Part shown: in pieces, positions 1 to 5,854 of the stretch
How the letters are laid out: each line of letters opens with the position of its first letter
How positions within the stretch are numbered: the stretch's first letter is position 1
NCBI GenBank assembly: GCA_051883095.1
Contig: JBJETB010000048.1
Location: 1-9,217 of the forward strand
Direction of reading: 5' to 3'
Source of the DNA: SUG1106 sp051883095
Lineage (GTDB): Bacteria; Bacillota; Clostridia; Peptostreptococcales; Anaerovoracaceae
Length of the DNA: 9,217 nucleotides
Position numbers and translations under genes: made by a program
The notes under the pieces: model-generated
The model's database searches: none
The model's input: the letters and a program-made list of their open reading frames with translations, nothing else
Told to the model about the DNA's origin: nothing

Positions 1-1
1 A

Positions 2-181
2 GCGGAAGTATTTGATATCTCGGTCTCTTTTGCTTACAGGGTGGTGGAGCGGATGAACGCTGACCTGGCAAGTAAAAACTACTATGTGATTTTAGGGCGG
101 GTACCCACTCGTTATGTTGAGGACAAGATTTATGGTCTGGAACATGTAGAACAGTATTTATCGGAGGAAAAAACAATATGA
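2..181 (+). CDS. Excisionase-like small DNA-binding protein, 3' part (left-edge partial)
   Basis: An open frame enters from the left edge and ends at TGA 179-181, giving 59 visible residues; the start lies outside the window. It is a clear paralogue of the next gene. Both share an S-x-x-FAY block (a helix-turn-helix recognition-helix pattern), a basic/polar helix, a short beta segment ending in I/L-P/x-G, and a conserved KIYG near the C-terminus (DKIYGLEHVEQ here, EKIYGMKVEE there). Small winged-helix or MerR-like excisionases directly upstream of tyrosine integrases usually act as recombination directionality factors or local repressors, so I infer that role. Its TGA overlaps the next ATG (ATGA), implying translational coupling. 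The family is inferred from fold pattern and position only. Confidence 0.6.
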   Translation, partial: AEVFDISVSFAYRVVERMNADLASKNYYVILGRVPTRYVEDKIYGLEHVEQYLSEEKTI

Positions 182-375
182 GTATGACACAGGAAAAAAT
201 GTATATGAACGTAGATGATGTTTGTGCAGTGTTGGGAGTATCAAAAGCCTTTGCATATAAAATCATGAAAGGCTACAACGAGGAATTGAAAGAAAGAGGA
301 TTTCTGGTCATTCCGGGAAAGATATCAACAAAATTCCTTGCCGAGAAGATTTATGGCATGAAAGTGGAGGAATAG
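178..375 (+). CDS. Excisionase-like / HTH DNA-binding protein
   Basis: A 65-residue protein, a typical size for an ICE excisionase. Residues 10-35 contain a helix-turn-helix-like segment (VDDVCAVLGVSKAFAYKIMK), with SKAFAYKI as probable recognition helix. Residues 42-50 (FLVIPGKIS) look like a beta hairpin or wing, and the tail has EKIYG. The start is supported by GGAGG at 163-167, 10 bases upstream, and by the ATGA overlap with the preceding gene. It lies two bases upstream of the integrase, the usual xis-int order, so the likely role is directing Int toward excision and/or regulating this operon. It is a tandem paralogue of the upstream partial gene, so the two may have split roles, for example one regulator and one excisionase. 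Which is which cannot be told from sequence. Confidence 0.7.
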   Translation: MSMTQEKMYMNVDDVCAVLGVSKAFAYKIMKGYNEELKERGFLVIPGKISTKFLAEKIYGMKVEE

Positions 376-377
376 CG

Positions 378-1460
378 ATGGGAGTATATAAAGAAGGAAA
401 AAACTGGAAAGTACAGGTGTATTACAGGGACTGGCAAGGAAACCGGAAGAGAAAACAGAAACGTGGCTTTCGGACCAAAGGAGAAGCAAAAGAGTGGGAG
501 AGGGATTTCCTTCAGCAGCAGACGCAGAGCGTTGACATCGAGTTTGGTAATTTCCTTGAGCTTTATTACAAAGATATGGAAGTCCGGTTGCGTGAAAATA
601 CCATGTACACAAAACGTTATATTATCGATCTGAAAATCAAGCCGTATTTTGAGCATAAGGTCTTAAGTGAGATTACAGTTGCAGATATCAGAAACTGGCA
701 GAACGAGTTGTTAAAGCAGAATTATTCAGAGACATATCTGAAAACAATCAACTGCCAGCTGGGAGCAATTTTTAATTATGCTGTGCGGTATTACAACCTG
801 AAAGATAATCCTTGCAGGAAAGCAGGCAGTATCGGGAAAAGCAAAGGAGAACCGAAGGATTTCTGGATGCAGGATGAATTTGAGGCTTTTCTTGAAACAG
901 TAGATGATAAACCGGAGGCGAAGATGGCATTTCAGTTTCTGTACTGGACGGGGATGAGAATCGGGGAGCTTTTGGCATTAACTTATAATGATATCAATCT
1001 TGAGGAAAAAACGGTTTCTATCAACAAATCTTATCAGAGATTAAAAGGAAAAGATGTAATTACCAGACCGAAGACTCCTAAAAGTATCAGGGTAATTACA
1101 CTTCCGGATTTTCTTGTTGAGGAATTTCAGGAGTACTGCAGTCATCTGTACGGAATTATGAAGCACGAAAGGCTGTTCCGTTTTACAAAATCATATATGG
1201 AACATTGTATGGTCAACGGAATTGAAAAATCGGGAGTAAAGAGAATTCGCTTGCATGATCTCAGGCATTCCCATGCGAGTATGCTGGTGGATATGGGCGT
1301 TGCTCCGCTGGAGATCGCAGAACGTCTGGGACATGAAAAGGTAGAAACAACATTAAATACCTATTCCCACCTGTATCCTTCGACCCAGAGCAAATTGGCA
1401 GGGCTGCTTGATATGAAATACAAAGACAAGGAAAGTAAAGGAGATGATGAAAATGCATAG
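378..1460 (+). CDS. int: Tyrosine site-specific integrase
   Basis: A 360-residue tyrosine recombinase of normal length for the Tn916/ICE integrase group, catalysing strand exchange between element and chromosomal att sites. Domains in order: N-terminal arm-type DNA-binding domain (about 1-45, GVYKEGKNWKVQVYYRD), SAM-like core-binding domain (about 53-150), catalytic domain (about 160-345). All active-site residues are visible: R194 (TGMRIGELL), K232 or K235 in the beta hairpin (RPKTPKSIR), H293 and R296 (HDLRHSH), H319 (RLGHEK) and nucleophile Y329 (NTYSHLY). The start has GGAGG at 366-370 with a 7-base spacer and follows the xis-like stop by two bases. The 3' end overlaps the next gene, which encodes a degenerate copy of this catalytic domain. 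It appears intact and functional. No attachment site is recognisable in the window. Confidence 0.95.
   Translation: MGVYKEGKNWKVQVYYRDWQGNRKRKQKRGFRTKGEAKEWERDFLQQQTQSVDIEFGNFLELYYKDMEVRLRENTMYTKRYIIDLKIKPYFEHKVLSEITVADIRNWQNELLKQNYSETYLKTINCQLGAIFNYAVRYYNLKDNPCRKAGSIGKSKGEPKDFWMQDEFEAFLETVDDKPEAKMAFQFLYWTGMRIGELLALTYNDINLEEKTVSINKSYQRLKGKDVITRPKTPKSIRVITLPDFLVEEFQEYCSHLYGIMKHERLFRFTKSYMEHCMVNGIEKSGVKRIRLHDLRHSHASMLVDMGVAPLEIAERLGHEKVETTLNTYSHLYPSTQSKLAGLLDMKYKDKESKGDDENA
1439..1443 (+). promoter_or_regulatory. Shine-Dalgarno that decides the start of the second integrase
   Basis: AGGAG inside the end of int. It directly abuts ATG 1444 (spacer 0) and is 3 bases from ATG 1447, but stands 9 bases from ATG 1453. 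The third in-frame ATG is therefore the best-supported start. Confidence 0.55.
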
Positions 1461-2097
1461 AGGAAACATGAGAAAACTGCTTCCGGAAGAAACATGGACA
1501 ATGGAAGAATATGAGAAGTTTATTTCTGTTTTTGATGTAAGGACGGAAGAAGGAATGGCGTTTGAAATGCTGTATTGGACAGGAATACGTGTTGGTGAAT
1601 TGCTCGGATTATTGTATCAGGACGTGAATATTGAGATCGGTATTATCAATATCAATAAATCATTTCGGGTCGTTGCAGGAGAAGGGAAGTTTGTTAATAC
1701 CAAAACCGTTGCCAGTAACAGAATGATTACAATGCCGGAATTTCTGGTAAATGAGTTGAATGAGTACATCCACAGTCATGTGAATCAAAGTCCAGATATG
1801 AGACTGTTTTGTTTTACTGACAAAAGACTGGCATATCATTTGAATCATGGAATTGAGCAAACTGGGGTTAAAAAAATTCAGCTTCATCGGATAAGGCAAA
1901 GTCATGAAAAAATGCTTGAGGCAATAGGTGTACCGTCATATGAGCGATGGGAAAGACTTGGTACATTGCGCATGAATTGGCAGTACGCAGAAGCATATGG
2001 CAATCATGTGCCTGAAAAACGTGTTGCAGTGAAGTTACTGAATGAAATACATACTGAGCAGAAAATGAAAAAGGAGGTACTTAGAAATGGCAAGTGA
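1453..2097 (+). CDS. Degenerate catalytic-domain-only tyrosine recombinase
   Basis: About 214 residues; the frame is open from ATG 1444, but the Shine-Dalgarno favours ATG 1453. Numbered from 1444, the protein is colinear with the catalytic half of the upstream integrase (residues about 160-345). Shared blocks include LYWTG-(M/I)-R-(I/V)-GELL, INKS(Y/F), LPDFLV/MPEFLV and GVK-(R/K)-I-x-LH. Arm-binding and core-binding domains are absent. Active-site state: R49, K87 and HxxR (H148, R151) are kept, but the second histidine of LGHEK is threonine (T174 in RLGTLR). The tyrosine equivalent (Y185 in AYGNH) needs a one-residue insertion to align. It is probably impaired or inactive as a recombinase. 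It overlaps int by 8 bases (or 17 from 1444) and the next gene by 11, so it remains in the operon and is not obviously decaying. It could modulate Int or bind att DNA (inference). Confidence 0.8.
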   Translation: MHRGNMRKLLPEETWTMEEYEKFISVFDVRTEEGMAFEMLYWTGIRVGELLGLLYQDVNIEIGIININKSFRVVAGEGKFVNTKTVASNRMITMPEFLVNELNEYIHSHVNQSPDMRLFCFTDKRLAYHLNHGIEQTGVKKIQLHRIRQSHEKMLEAIGVPSYERWERLGTLRMNWQYAEAYGNHVPEKRVAVKLLNEIHTEQKMKKEVLRNGK

Positions 2098-2470
2098 CAG
2101 ACATGGGAAACACAATAAACCGACAATTGCATTCCGGGTTACACCTTATGAACAGCAGGTCATCAATGAAAGGGTAAAGGCAAGTGGCATGAAAAAACAG
2201 GATTATATTGTCCGCTCCTGTATCTATAACCATGTTTGTGTGGTGGGAAAGCGGGAAAACCTGGAAATTCTCAGATCAGAGGCTCGTGAAATGTACACCG
2301 TCCTTGAAGAAGTGTCCAAAGACATAAAAAAGGATAGCCCTGACTTATCAGAGCAGGGGATGGAAAGCATGACGGAAAGATTTCTTGCATTTTTAGATGC
2401 AATGATGTGGATGTTGAAGGGATCAAAATATTTGTGGGAGGAAAAAGACAATGAAAGAAACAGTAAGTAA
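2087..2470 (+). CDS. Ribbon-helix-helix DNA-binding protein (MobC/NikA-like)
   Basis: A 127-residue protein. Its N-terminal third fits a ribbon-helix-helix fold: beta strand PTIAFRVTP (residues 12-20), helix EQQVINERVKASG, turn, then helix KKQDYIVRSCIYNHV. That is the pattern of relaxosome accessory proteins MobC/NikA (strand, P-x-E, long helix, G-h-s, Y-h-R). The C-terminal part (about 57-115) is helical and probably mediates oligomerisation or partner binding. The start is firm: AGGAGG at 2072-2077, 9-base spacer, 11-base overlap with the upstream gene. It overlaps parA by 20 bases. By fold it could be a relaxosome protein, but its place just before parA also allows a CopG/omega-type autoregulator of the partition operon. 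DNA binding is well supported; the specific role is not. Confidence 0.7.
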   Translation: MASDRHGKHNKPTIAFRVTPYEQQVINERVKASGMKKQDYIVRSCIYNHVCVVGKRENLEILRSEAREMYTVLEEVSKDIKKDSPDLSEQGMESMTERFLAFLDAMMWMLKGSKYLWEEKDNERNSK

Positions 2471-3257
2471 TGACTGCAAGGTACTGGCTTTATGTTCGCA
2501 AAAAGGCGGTGTGGGTAAAACCACCAGTTGTGTAAATCTGGCAGTGGGACTGGCCAGAGAGGGAAAGCGTGTTTTAGTAGTTGATAATGATCCGCAGGGA
2601 AGCATGACGGCAAGCCTTGGCTATCACAATCCCGATGAGTTGAATGATACACTGGCTACAATTCTTATGAAAATTGTAAATGAGGAAACATTTGACGACT
2701 CTCTGGGGATTCTTCACCACGAAGAGGGGATTGATTTGCTTCCGGCAAATATCGAGCTTGCTGGTATGGAAGTGTCATTGGTGAATTTTATGAGCAGGGA
2801 ACTGGTACTGAGGCAGTATATTGATCAGGTAAAAAATCTGTACGATTATGTACTAATCGACTGTATGCCATCTCTGGGAATGCTTACCATCAATGCACTT
2901 GCATGTGCGGATGCGGTACTTATTCCGGTTCAGGCAGCCTATCTTCCTGTAAAGGGATTGGAGGATCTGATCCGGACAATCGGTAAGGTGCGAAGACAGC
3001 TGAACAGAGGACTTTCCATTGAAGGAATATTGATCACCATGGTAGATAGACGAACCACCTATGCACGGGATATTACAGAATTAATTCACGATACCTATGG
3101 AAGCCAGATTCGTATTTTCACTCATAACATACCGTTTTCTGTCCGTGCTGCTGAAATCAGTGCAGAGGGGGTCAGTATTTTCCGTCATGATCCCAGAGGT
3201 AAAGTTGCAGAAGCATATCAGTATCTGACTCAGGAGGTGCTTTCAGATGAAGAGTAG
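2451..3257 (+). CDS. parA: ParA-family partition ATPase
   Basis: A 268-residue cytosolic ATPase of the ParA/Soj/MinD superfamily, normal length for a short type Ib-like ParA. Visible motifs: deviant Walker A KGGVGKTT (residues 18-25, signature lysine K18), Walker A' VVDNDPQGSM (43-52), Walker B region DYVLIDCMPSLG (132-143), and the IPVQAAYLPVKGLEDL segment near 158-173. ATP-bound ParA dimers coat nucleoid DNA and, stimulated by ParB bound at a centromere, segregate copies at division. There is no N-terminal HTH extension, so autoregulation would need another protein, perhaps the RHH protein upstream. The start is supported by GGGAGG at 2436-2441 with a 9-base spacer. It overlaps the RHH gene by 20 bases and parB by 11. 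Identification is secure. Confidence 0.95.
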   Translation: MKETVSNDCKVLALCSQKGGVGKTTSCVNLAVGLAREGKRVLVVDNDPQGSMTASLGYHNPDELNDTLATILMKIVNEETFDDSLGILHHEEGIDLLPANIELAGMEVSLVNFMSRELVLRQYIDQVKNLYDYVLIDCMPSLGMLTINALACADAVLIPVQAAYLPVKGLEDLIRTIGKVRRQLNRGLSIEGILITMVDRRTTYARDITELIHDTYGSQIRIFTHNIPFSVRAAEISAEGVSIFRHDPRGKVAEAYQYLTQEVLSDEE

Positions 3258-4113
3258 AAGTGCATCGAAGATAAAATTGACTTCTTATGATGACCTTATT
3301 GGTGGAGCTGTATCAAAAGATGATATTCAGGAAATTCCAATCGGTCAGCTGCGGGATTTTGTGAATCATCCTTTTCATGTTAACGATGATGACGAGATGA
3401 ATGAACTGGTAGAAAGTATAAAAACACAAGGGGTATTAACTGCTCTGCTGGTGCGTCCGTCGAAAAAAGGAGGATATGAGATTGTATCCGGGCACAGAAG
3501 AAAACATGCAGCTGTTCTTGCAGGCTTGACGCAGGTTCCGGTCATCATTCGGGAAATGAGTGATGATGATGCCGTTCGGGCAATGGTAGACAGCAATCTG
3601 CAAAGAGAACATATCCTTCCAAGTGAAAAGGCATTTGCATACAAGATGAAAATGCAGGCAATGAACCATCAGGGTGTCAGCGGAGGGATTTCAGCTGAAA
3701 CCATCGGTAAAGCGGGAAAAGACAGTGCAAGGCAGGTGTACCGTTATGTCAGGCTGACTTATCTGCGTAAACCGATTTTGGATGCAGTGGACAAGGAACT
3801 TATGGGCATTCAGACAGGAGTGGAGCTTTCATATCTGGAGCCATCCGAACAGATCTGGCTGGAGGAGATTCATAATACTACAGGGAAATATCCAAGTCTT
3901 GAACAGGCGAAAAAAATAAAAATCAGAAGCGAAGAAAAGACATTAACGAAAGAAATCCTACGGCTTTTGATAATGGGAGAAAAAAGAAGGGCAAGAACCT
4001 TTACTTTAAAGCAAAATGAGATCAACAAGTATTTTACTCCTGACTATGATGAGCAAAAGATGCGTACCGTAATTATTGAGCTGCTGGAGGAATGGAGTAA
4101 TAAGAATAAATAG
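3247..4113 (+). CDS. parB: ParB/Spo0J-family partition protein
   Basis: A 288-residue ParB-type centromere-binding protein. The N-terminal ParB/sulfiredoxin-like domain spans about 28-125: IPIGQLRDFVNHPF (31-44), box GGYEIVSGHRRKHAA (75-89, the GxRR nucleotide-binding motif as GHRR), and DSNLQREHILPSEKAFAYKM (115-134). A central helix-turn-helix region (about 145-200, including KDSARQVYRYVRL) should contact parS. The C-terminal part (about 225-285) is basic and helical, consistent with dimerisation. Family members use CTP to clamp and spread on DNA; the GHRR box and NLQRE motif suggest this is kept. The start has AGGAGG at 3232-3237 with a 9-base spacer and overlaps parA by 11 bases. No convincing parS palindrome was found here, though the repeats inside rep are possible alternative targets. 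Identification is secure. Confidence 0.94.
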   Translation: MKSRSASKIKLTSYDDLIGGAVSKDDIQEIPIGQLRDFVNHPFHVNDDDEMNELVESIKTQGVLTALLVRPSKKGGYEIVSGHRRKHAAVLAGLTQVPVIIREMSDDDAVRAMVDSNLQREHILPSEKAFAYKMKMQAMNHQGVSGGISAETIGKAGKDSARQVYRYVRLTYLRKPILDAVDKELMGIQTGVELSYLEPSEQIWLEEIHNTTGKYPSLEQAKKIKIRSEEKTLTKEILRLLIMGEKRRARTFTLKQNEINKYFTPDYDEQKMRTVIIELLEEWSNKNK

Positions 4114-4137
4114 CGGAAAAAGAAGGGAGGGTGATTC

Positions 4138-5196
4138 ATGAGTATTAGAGCAACATTTAGCTATTTTCAGGGAATGGAAGGCGATATGTATCAGTTCTAT
4201 CGGATTCCTAAGTTGTTGTTTACAAGTGAATATTTCAAAAATCTCTCCTGTGAGGCAAAGGTACTGTATGGTCTTATGTTAGATCGGATGTCGCTTTCAA
4301 TAAAAAATCGCTGGCTGGATGAGGAAGACAGAGTATATATCTTTTTTTCTGTGGAAGAAATTATGGAAATGCTGAACTGCGGAAGGAATAAAGCGGTTAA
4401 CTGCCTGAAAGAACTGGATCAGGAAACAGGGATTGGTCTGATTGAGAAGAAAAGGCTAGGGCTTGGTAAAGCAAATGTCATTTATGTGAAGAATTTCAGC
4501 CTCCGTGAATATCCAGACGAGCCTGCAGAAATGGAAATCGAAACAGATGATCCGGAATATGAGGAGCAGATACCTTGCAATTATGAAGAAAATATGCCTG
4601 AAAACGCTGTAAATACGCAGAAGTTTGAAAAACAAACTTCAAGAAGTTTAGAAAACAAACTTCAGGAAGTTTCAAAAACAAACTTCAAGAAGTTTGAAAA
4701 ACAAACCTCAGGAAGTTTGAAAAATAAACTTCAAGAAGTTTCAAAAGCAAACTGTAATAATACTGAATATAACGATAATGAATCAAGTAAGACTGAATCA
4801 TATCCTTCTATCCATCGTGACAGGAATGATGTGGATAAGATGGATGAGAGGTATGCATATCGTCAAATCATTTGTGAAAATATCGAATACGACATTCTTT
4901 GTCAGAGCTATAAGCCAGAAAGTGTAGAAGAACTGGTGGAACTGATGCTGGATGCAATTTGTACTACTAAAAAATATCTGCAAATTAATGGGGAAGCTAT
5001 GCCTGCCCAGGTGGTAAAGAACAGACTTTTGAAAGTGGGGTATGAGCATATACAGTATGTATTTTTCAGCTTAAGCAAGAATACCACCAAAGTAAAGAAT
5101 ATCCGTCAGTATATGTTAACAGTTTTATATAATGCTCCCGTTACGATTAACCAGTTTTATGATGCAGAGGTACGTCATGATATGTATGGAGGATAA
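4138..5196 (+). CDS. RepA_N-type replication initiator with DUF6017 C-terminal domain
   Basis: A 352-residue initiator. Residues about 17-120 match the RepA_N domain: FYRIPKLLFTSEYFKNLS, AKVLYGLMLDRMSLS, EEDRVYIFFSVEEIM, KELDQETGIGLIEKKRLGLG. Residues about 238-350 match the DUF6017 tail common in Clostridia ICE and plasmid initiators (YRQIICENIEYD, ELVELMLDAICTTKKY, KNIRQYMLTVLYNAP). The linker (about 125-235) is acidic, then lysine/serine/glutamine-rich, and carries two 23-residue repeats (162-184, 185-207; 18 of 23 identical) created by the DNA repeat array. RepA_N proteins start theta replication and usually bind an origin inside their own gene. The start has GGGAGGG at 4125-4131 with a 6-base spacer; internal methionines 13 and 17 are less likely. 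It follows parB by 24 bases. An initiator beside an integrase implies the excised circle can replicate. Confidence 0.92.
   Translation: MSIRATFSYFQGMEGDMYQFYRIPKLLFTSEYFKNLSCEAKVLYGLMLDRMSLSIKNRWLDEEDRVYIFFSVEEIMEMLNCGRNKAVNCLKELDQETGIGLIEKKRLGLGKANVIYVKNFSLREYPDEPAEMEIETDDPEYEEQIPCNYEENMPENAVNTQKFEKQTSRSLENKLQEVSKTNFKKFEKQTSGSLKNKLQEVSKANCNNTEYNDNESSKTESYPSIHRDRNDVDKMDERYAYRQIICENIEYDILCQSYKPESVEELVELMLDAICTTKKYLQINGEAMPAQVVKNRLLKVGYEHIQYVFFSLSKNTTKVKNIRQYMLTVLYNAPVTINQFYDAEVRHDMYGG
4620..4755 (+). repeat. Six 23-bp palindromic iterons inside rep: candidate replication origin
   Basis: Units begin at exactly 4620, 4643, 4666, 4689, 4712 and 4735, a constant 23-bp step. Each 21-bp core is an inverted repeat of the form GAAGTTTG-N5-CAAACTTC with an A-rich spacer, joined by two-base linkers AA, AG, AA, AG, AA. 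Unit 1 is a perfect palindrome, units 2-5 each have one arm mismatch, and unit 6 decays at its 3' end. The period is not a multiple of three, so successive copies are read in different frames (KFEKQTS, then SLENKLQE, then VSKTNFK). Units 1-3 and 4-6 also form a 69-bp, in-frame super-repeat. In known RepA_N plasmids the origin lies within rep and contains initiator-binding repeats, so iterons/oriV is the best reading. ParB binding or operator function is an alternative. Confidence 0.8.
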
Positions 5197-5222
5197 AATT
5201 ATTCTGCCATGAGACTGTGGCT

Positions 5223-5322
5223 NNNNNNNNNNNNNNNNNNNNNNNNNNNNNNNNNNNNNNNNNNNNNNNNNNNNNNNNNNNNNNNNNNNNNNNNNNNNNN
5301 NNNNNNNNNNNNNNNNNNNNNN
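5223..5322. other. Assembly gap (100 N)
   Basis: Exactly 100 unknown bases, the conventional placeholder for a scaffold gap of unknown length. The short stretch before it (5197-5222) holds no supported gene. Sequence on the two sides need not be truly adjacent, and any gene lying between rep and the 3' end seen at 5323-5464 is missing. Confidence 0.97.
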
Positions 5323-5464
5323 TTGGGTTTCAGTTATATACATGGCAGGAAGTCAAAATGCATTTACTATGTGCGGCTGTATTTATCCTTATTCCCAACA
5401 TTGGGATGTGGATAATAACTGGAACAAAGCTGCTCCAATGTGGATTACGTTCTTTCATATTTGA
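5323..5464 (+). CDS. 3' end of an unidentified gene interrupted by the gap
   Basis: All three + frames stay open for about 100 bases after the gap, so the true frame is uncertain. The frame reported ends at TGA 5462-5464 and includes a possible 40-residue peptide from ATG 5342 (MAGSQNAFTMCGCIYPYSQH, then an aromatic-rich tail ending in WITFFHI). A second frame ends at TAA 5465-5467 with a hydrophobic stretch (LLCAAVFILIPNIGMWIITG) that could be a membrane segment. A third ends at TAA 5425-5427. No frame has a recognisable family or a good Shine-Dalgarno at an internal ATG. The intrinsic terminator 17-20 bases downstream supports the presence of some gene end here. Function unknown. Confidence 0.3.
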
Positions 5465-5483
5465 ATAAGAAAACTATTCTTTG

Positions 5484-5509
5484 AAAAGAGGGCATTGGCT
5501 CTCTTTTTT
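5484..5509 (+). terminator. Rho-independent terminator
   Basis: A 10-bp stem (AAAAGAGGGC, 5484-5493, with GCTCTCTTTT, 5498-5507; one G-U wobble), ATTG loop and a run of T at 5504-5509. It closes the transcription unit that emerges from the gap. Genes to its right therefore need a promoter between about 5510 and 6000, or read-through. Confidence 0.8.
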
Positions 5510-5552
5510 CTTTGCACGAAAATGTGCCAAATCAAAAAAATCTTTGAAAATC

Positions 5553-5693
5553 ATGTCCGAATTTAAAACCCCCAATCCAGTGTATATGGAAGGCAAAGAG
5601 AAATTCCTCCGATTTGAGAAAAATCCAAACATGAAAGAGGTTCATTGTTCTTCCGACTGCACCTTGAAAACTAAAGGAGCTGATACATCTTGA
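5553..5693 (+). CDS. Possible small ORF, 46 aa, unknown
   Basis: The peptide begins MSEFKTPNPVYMEGKEKFLR and ends KTKGADTS; it is polar, with two cysteines (CSSDC). No clear Shine-Dalgarno precedes ATG 5553. The same frame is open back to ATG 5481, but that extension runs through the terminator hairpin. Its stop overlaps the start of the next small frame (TTGA), and a good AAAGGAG lies near its 3' end. No family recognised. It may be a real small protein, a gene remnant, or chance in an RNA-coding stretch. Confidence 0.3.
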   Translation: MSEFKTPNPVYMEGKEKFLRFEKNPNMKEVHCSSDCTLKTKGADTS

Positions 5694-5776
5694 TTAACAG
5701 GCTTACCGGTTCTATTTATGACCGGCTCGTGCAGGCGAAGACTCCGTATCGGATACAGGAAGAGCGAAGCTTATAA
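5690..5776 (+). CDS. Possible 28-aa small ORF with TTG start
   Basis: AAAGGAG at 5673-5679 stands 10 bases before TTG 5690, which overlaps the previous stop codon. The peptide (LTGSIYDRLVQAKTPYRIQE core) looks protein-like, with mixed charged and hydrophobic residues. It stops at TAA 5774-5776, sharing its last base with the next ATG (TAATG). No family recognised. It could also be the front of a longer gene broken by frameshift, or a leader peptide for the structured region that follows. Confidence 0.3.
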   Translation: MINRLTGSIYDRLVQAKTPYRIQEERSL

Positions 5777-5853
5777 TGAGACCACCAGAAAGGTGCAGGA
5801 CCTCTGCCGAAACAGGGGACTGTGACTGCTTATTTTGCAGCCGGGTCATCTGA
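5776..5853 (+). CDS. Possible 25-aa cysteine-rich small ORF
   Basis: Starts at ATG 5776 within a TAATG overlap and ends at TGA 5851-5853, one base before the next ATG. The peptide contains four cysteines, with a CDCLFC cluster (residues 16-21) that could bind metal if translated. It has no Shine-Dalgarno of its own, so translation would rely on coupling. The same DNA forms several short hairpins, so this may instead be non-coding RNA. Confidence 0.2.
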   Translation: MRPPERCRTSAETGDCDCLFCSRVI

Positions 5854-5854
5854 A

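Noticed and set aside
4620..4755. Repeat array as a CRISPR
   Set aside because: The units are joined by only two-base linkers with no unique spacers, and they lie inside the rep reading frame.
5209..5222. Gene start at ATG 5210 running into the gap
   Set aside because: The nearest GGAGG is about 16 bases upstream, too far, and only four codons are readable before the N run.
5749..5777. Promoter with TATAAT -10 at 5772-5777
   Set aside because: The hexamers 16-18 bases upstream (around ATCGGAT) do not resemble TTGACA and there is no TG extension; kept only as a weak possibility for the leader RNA.
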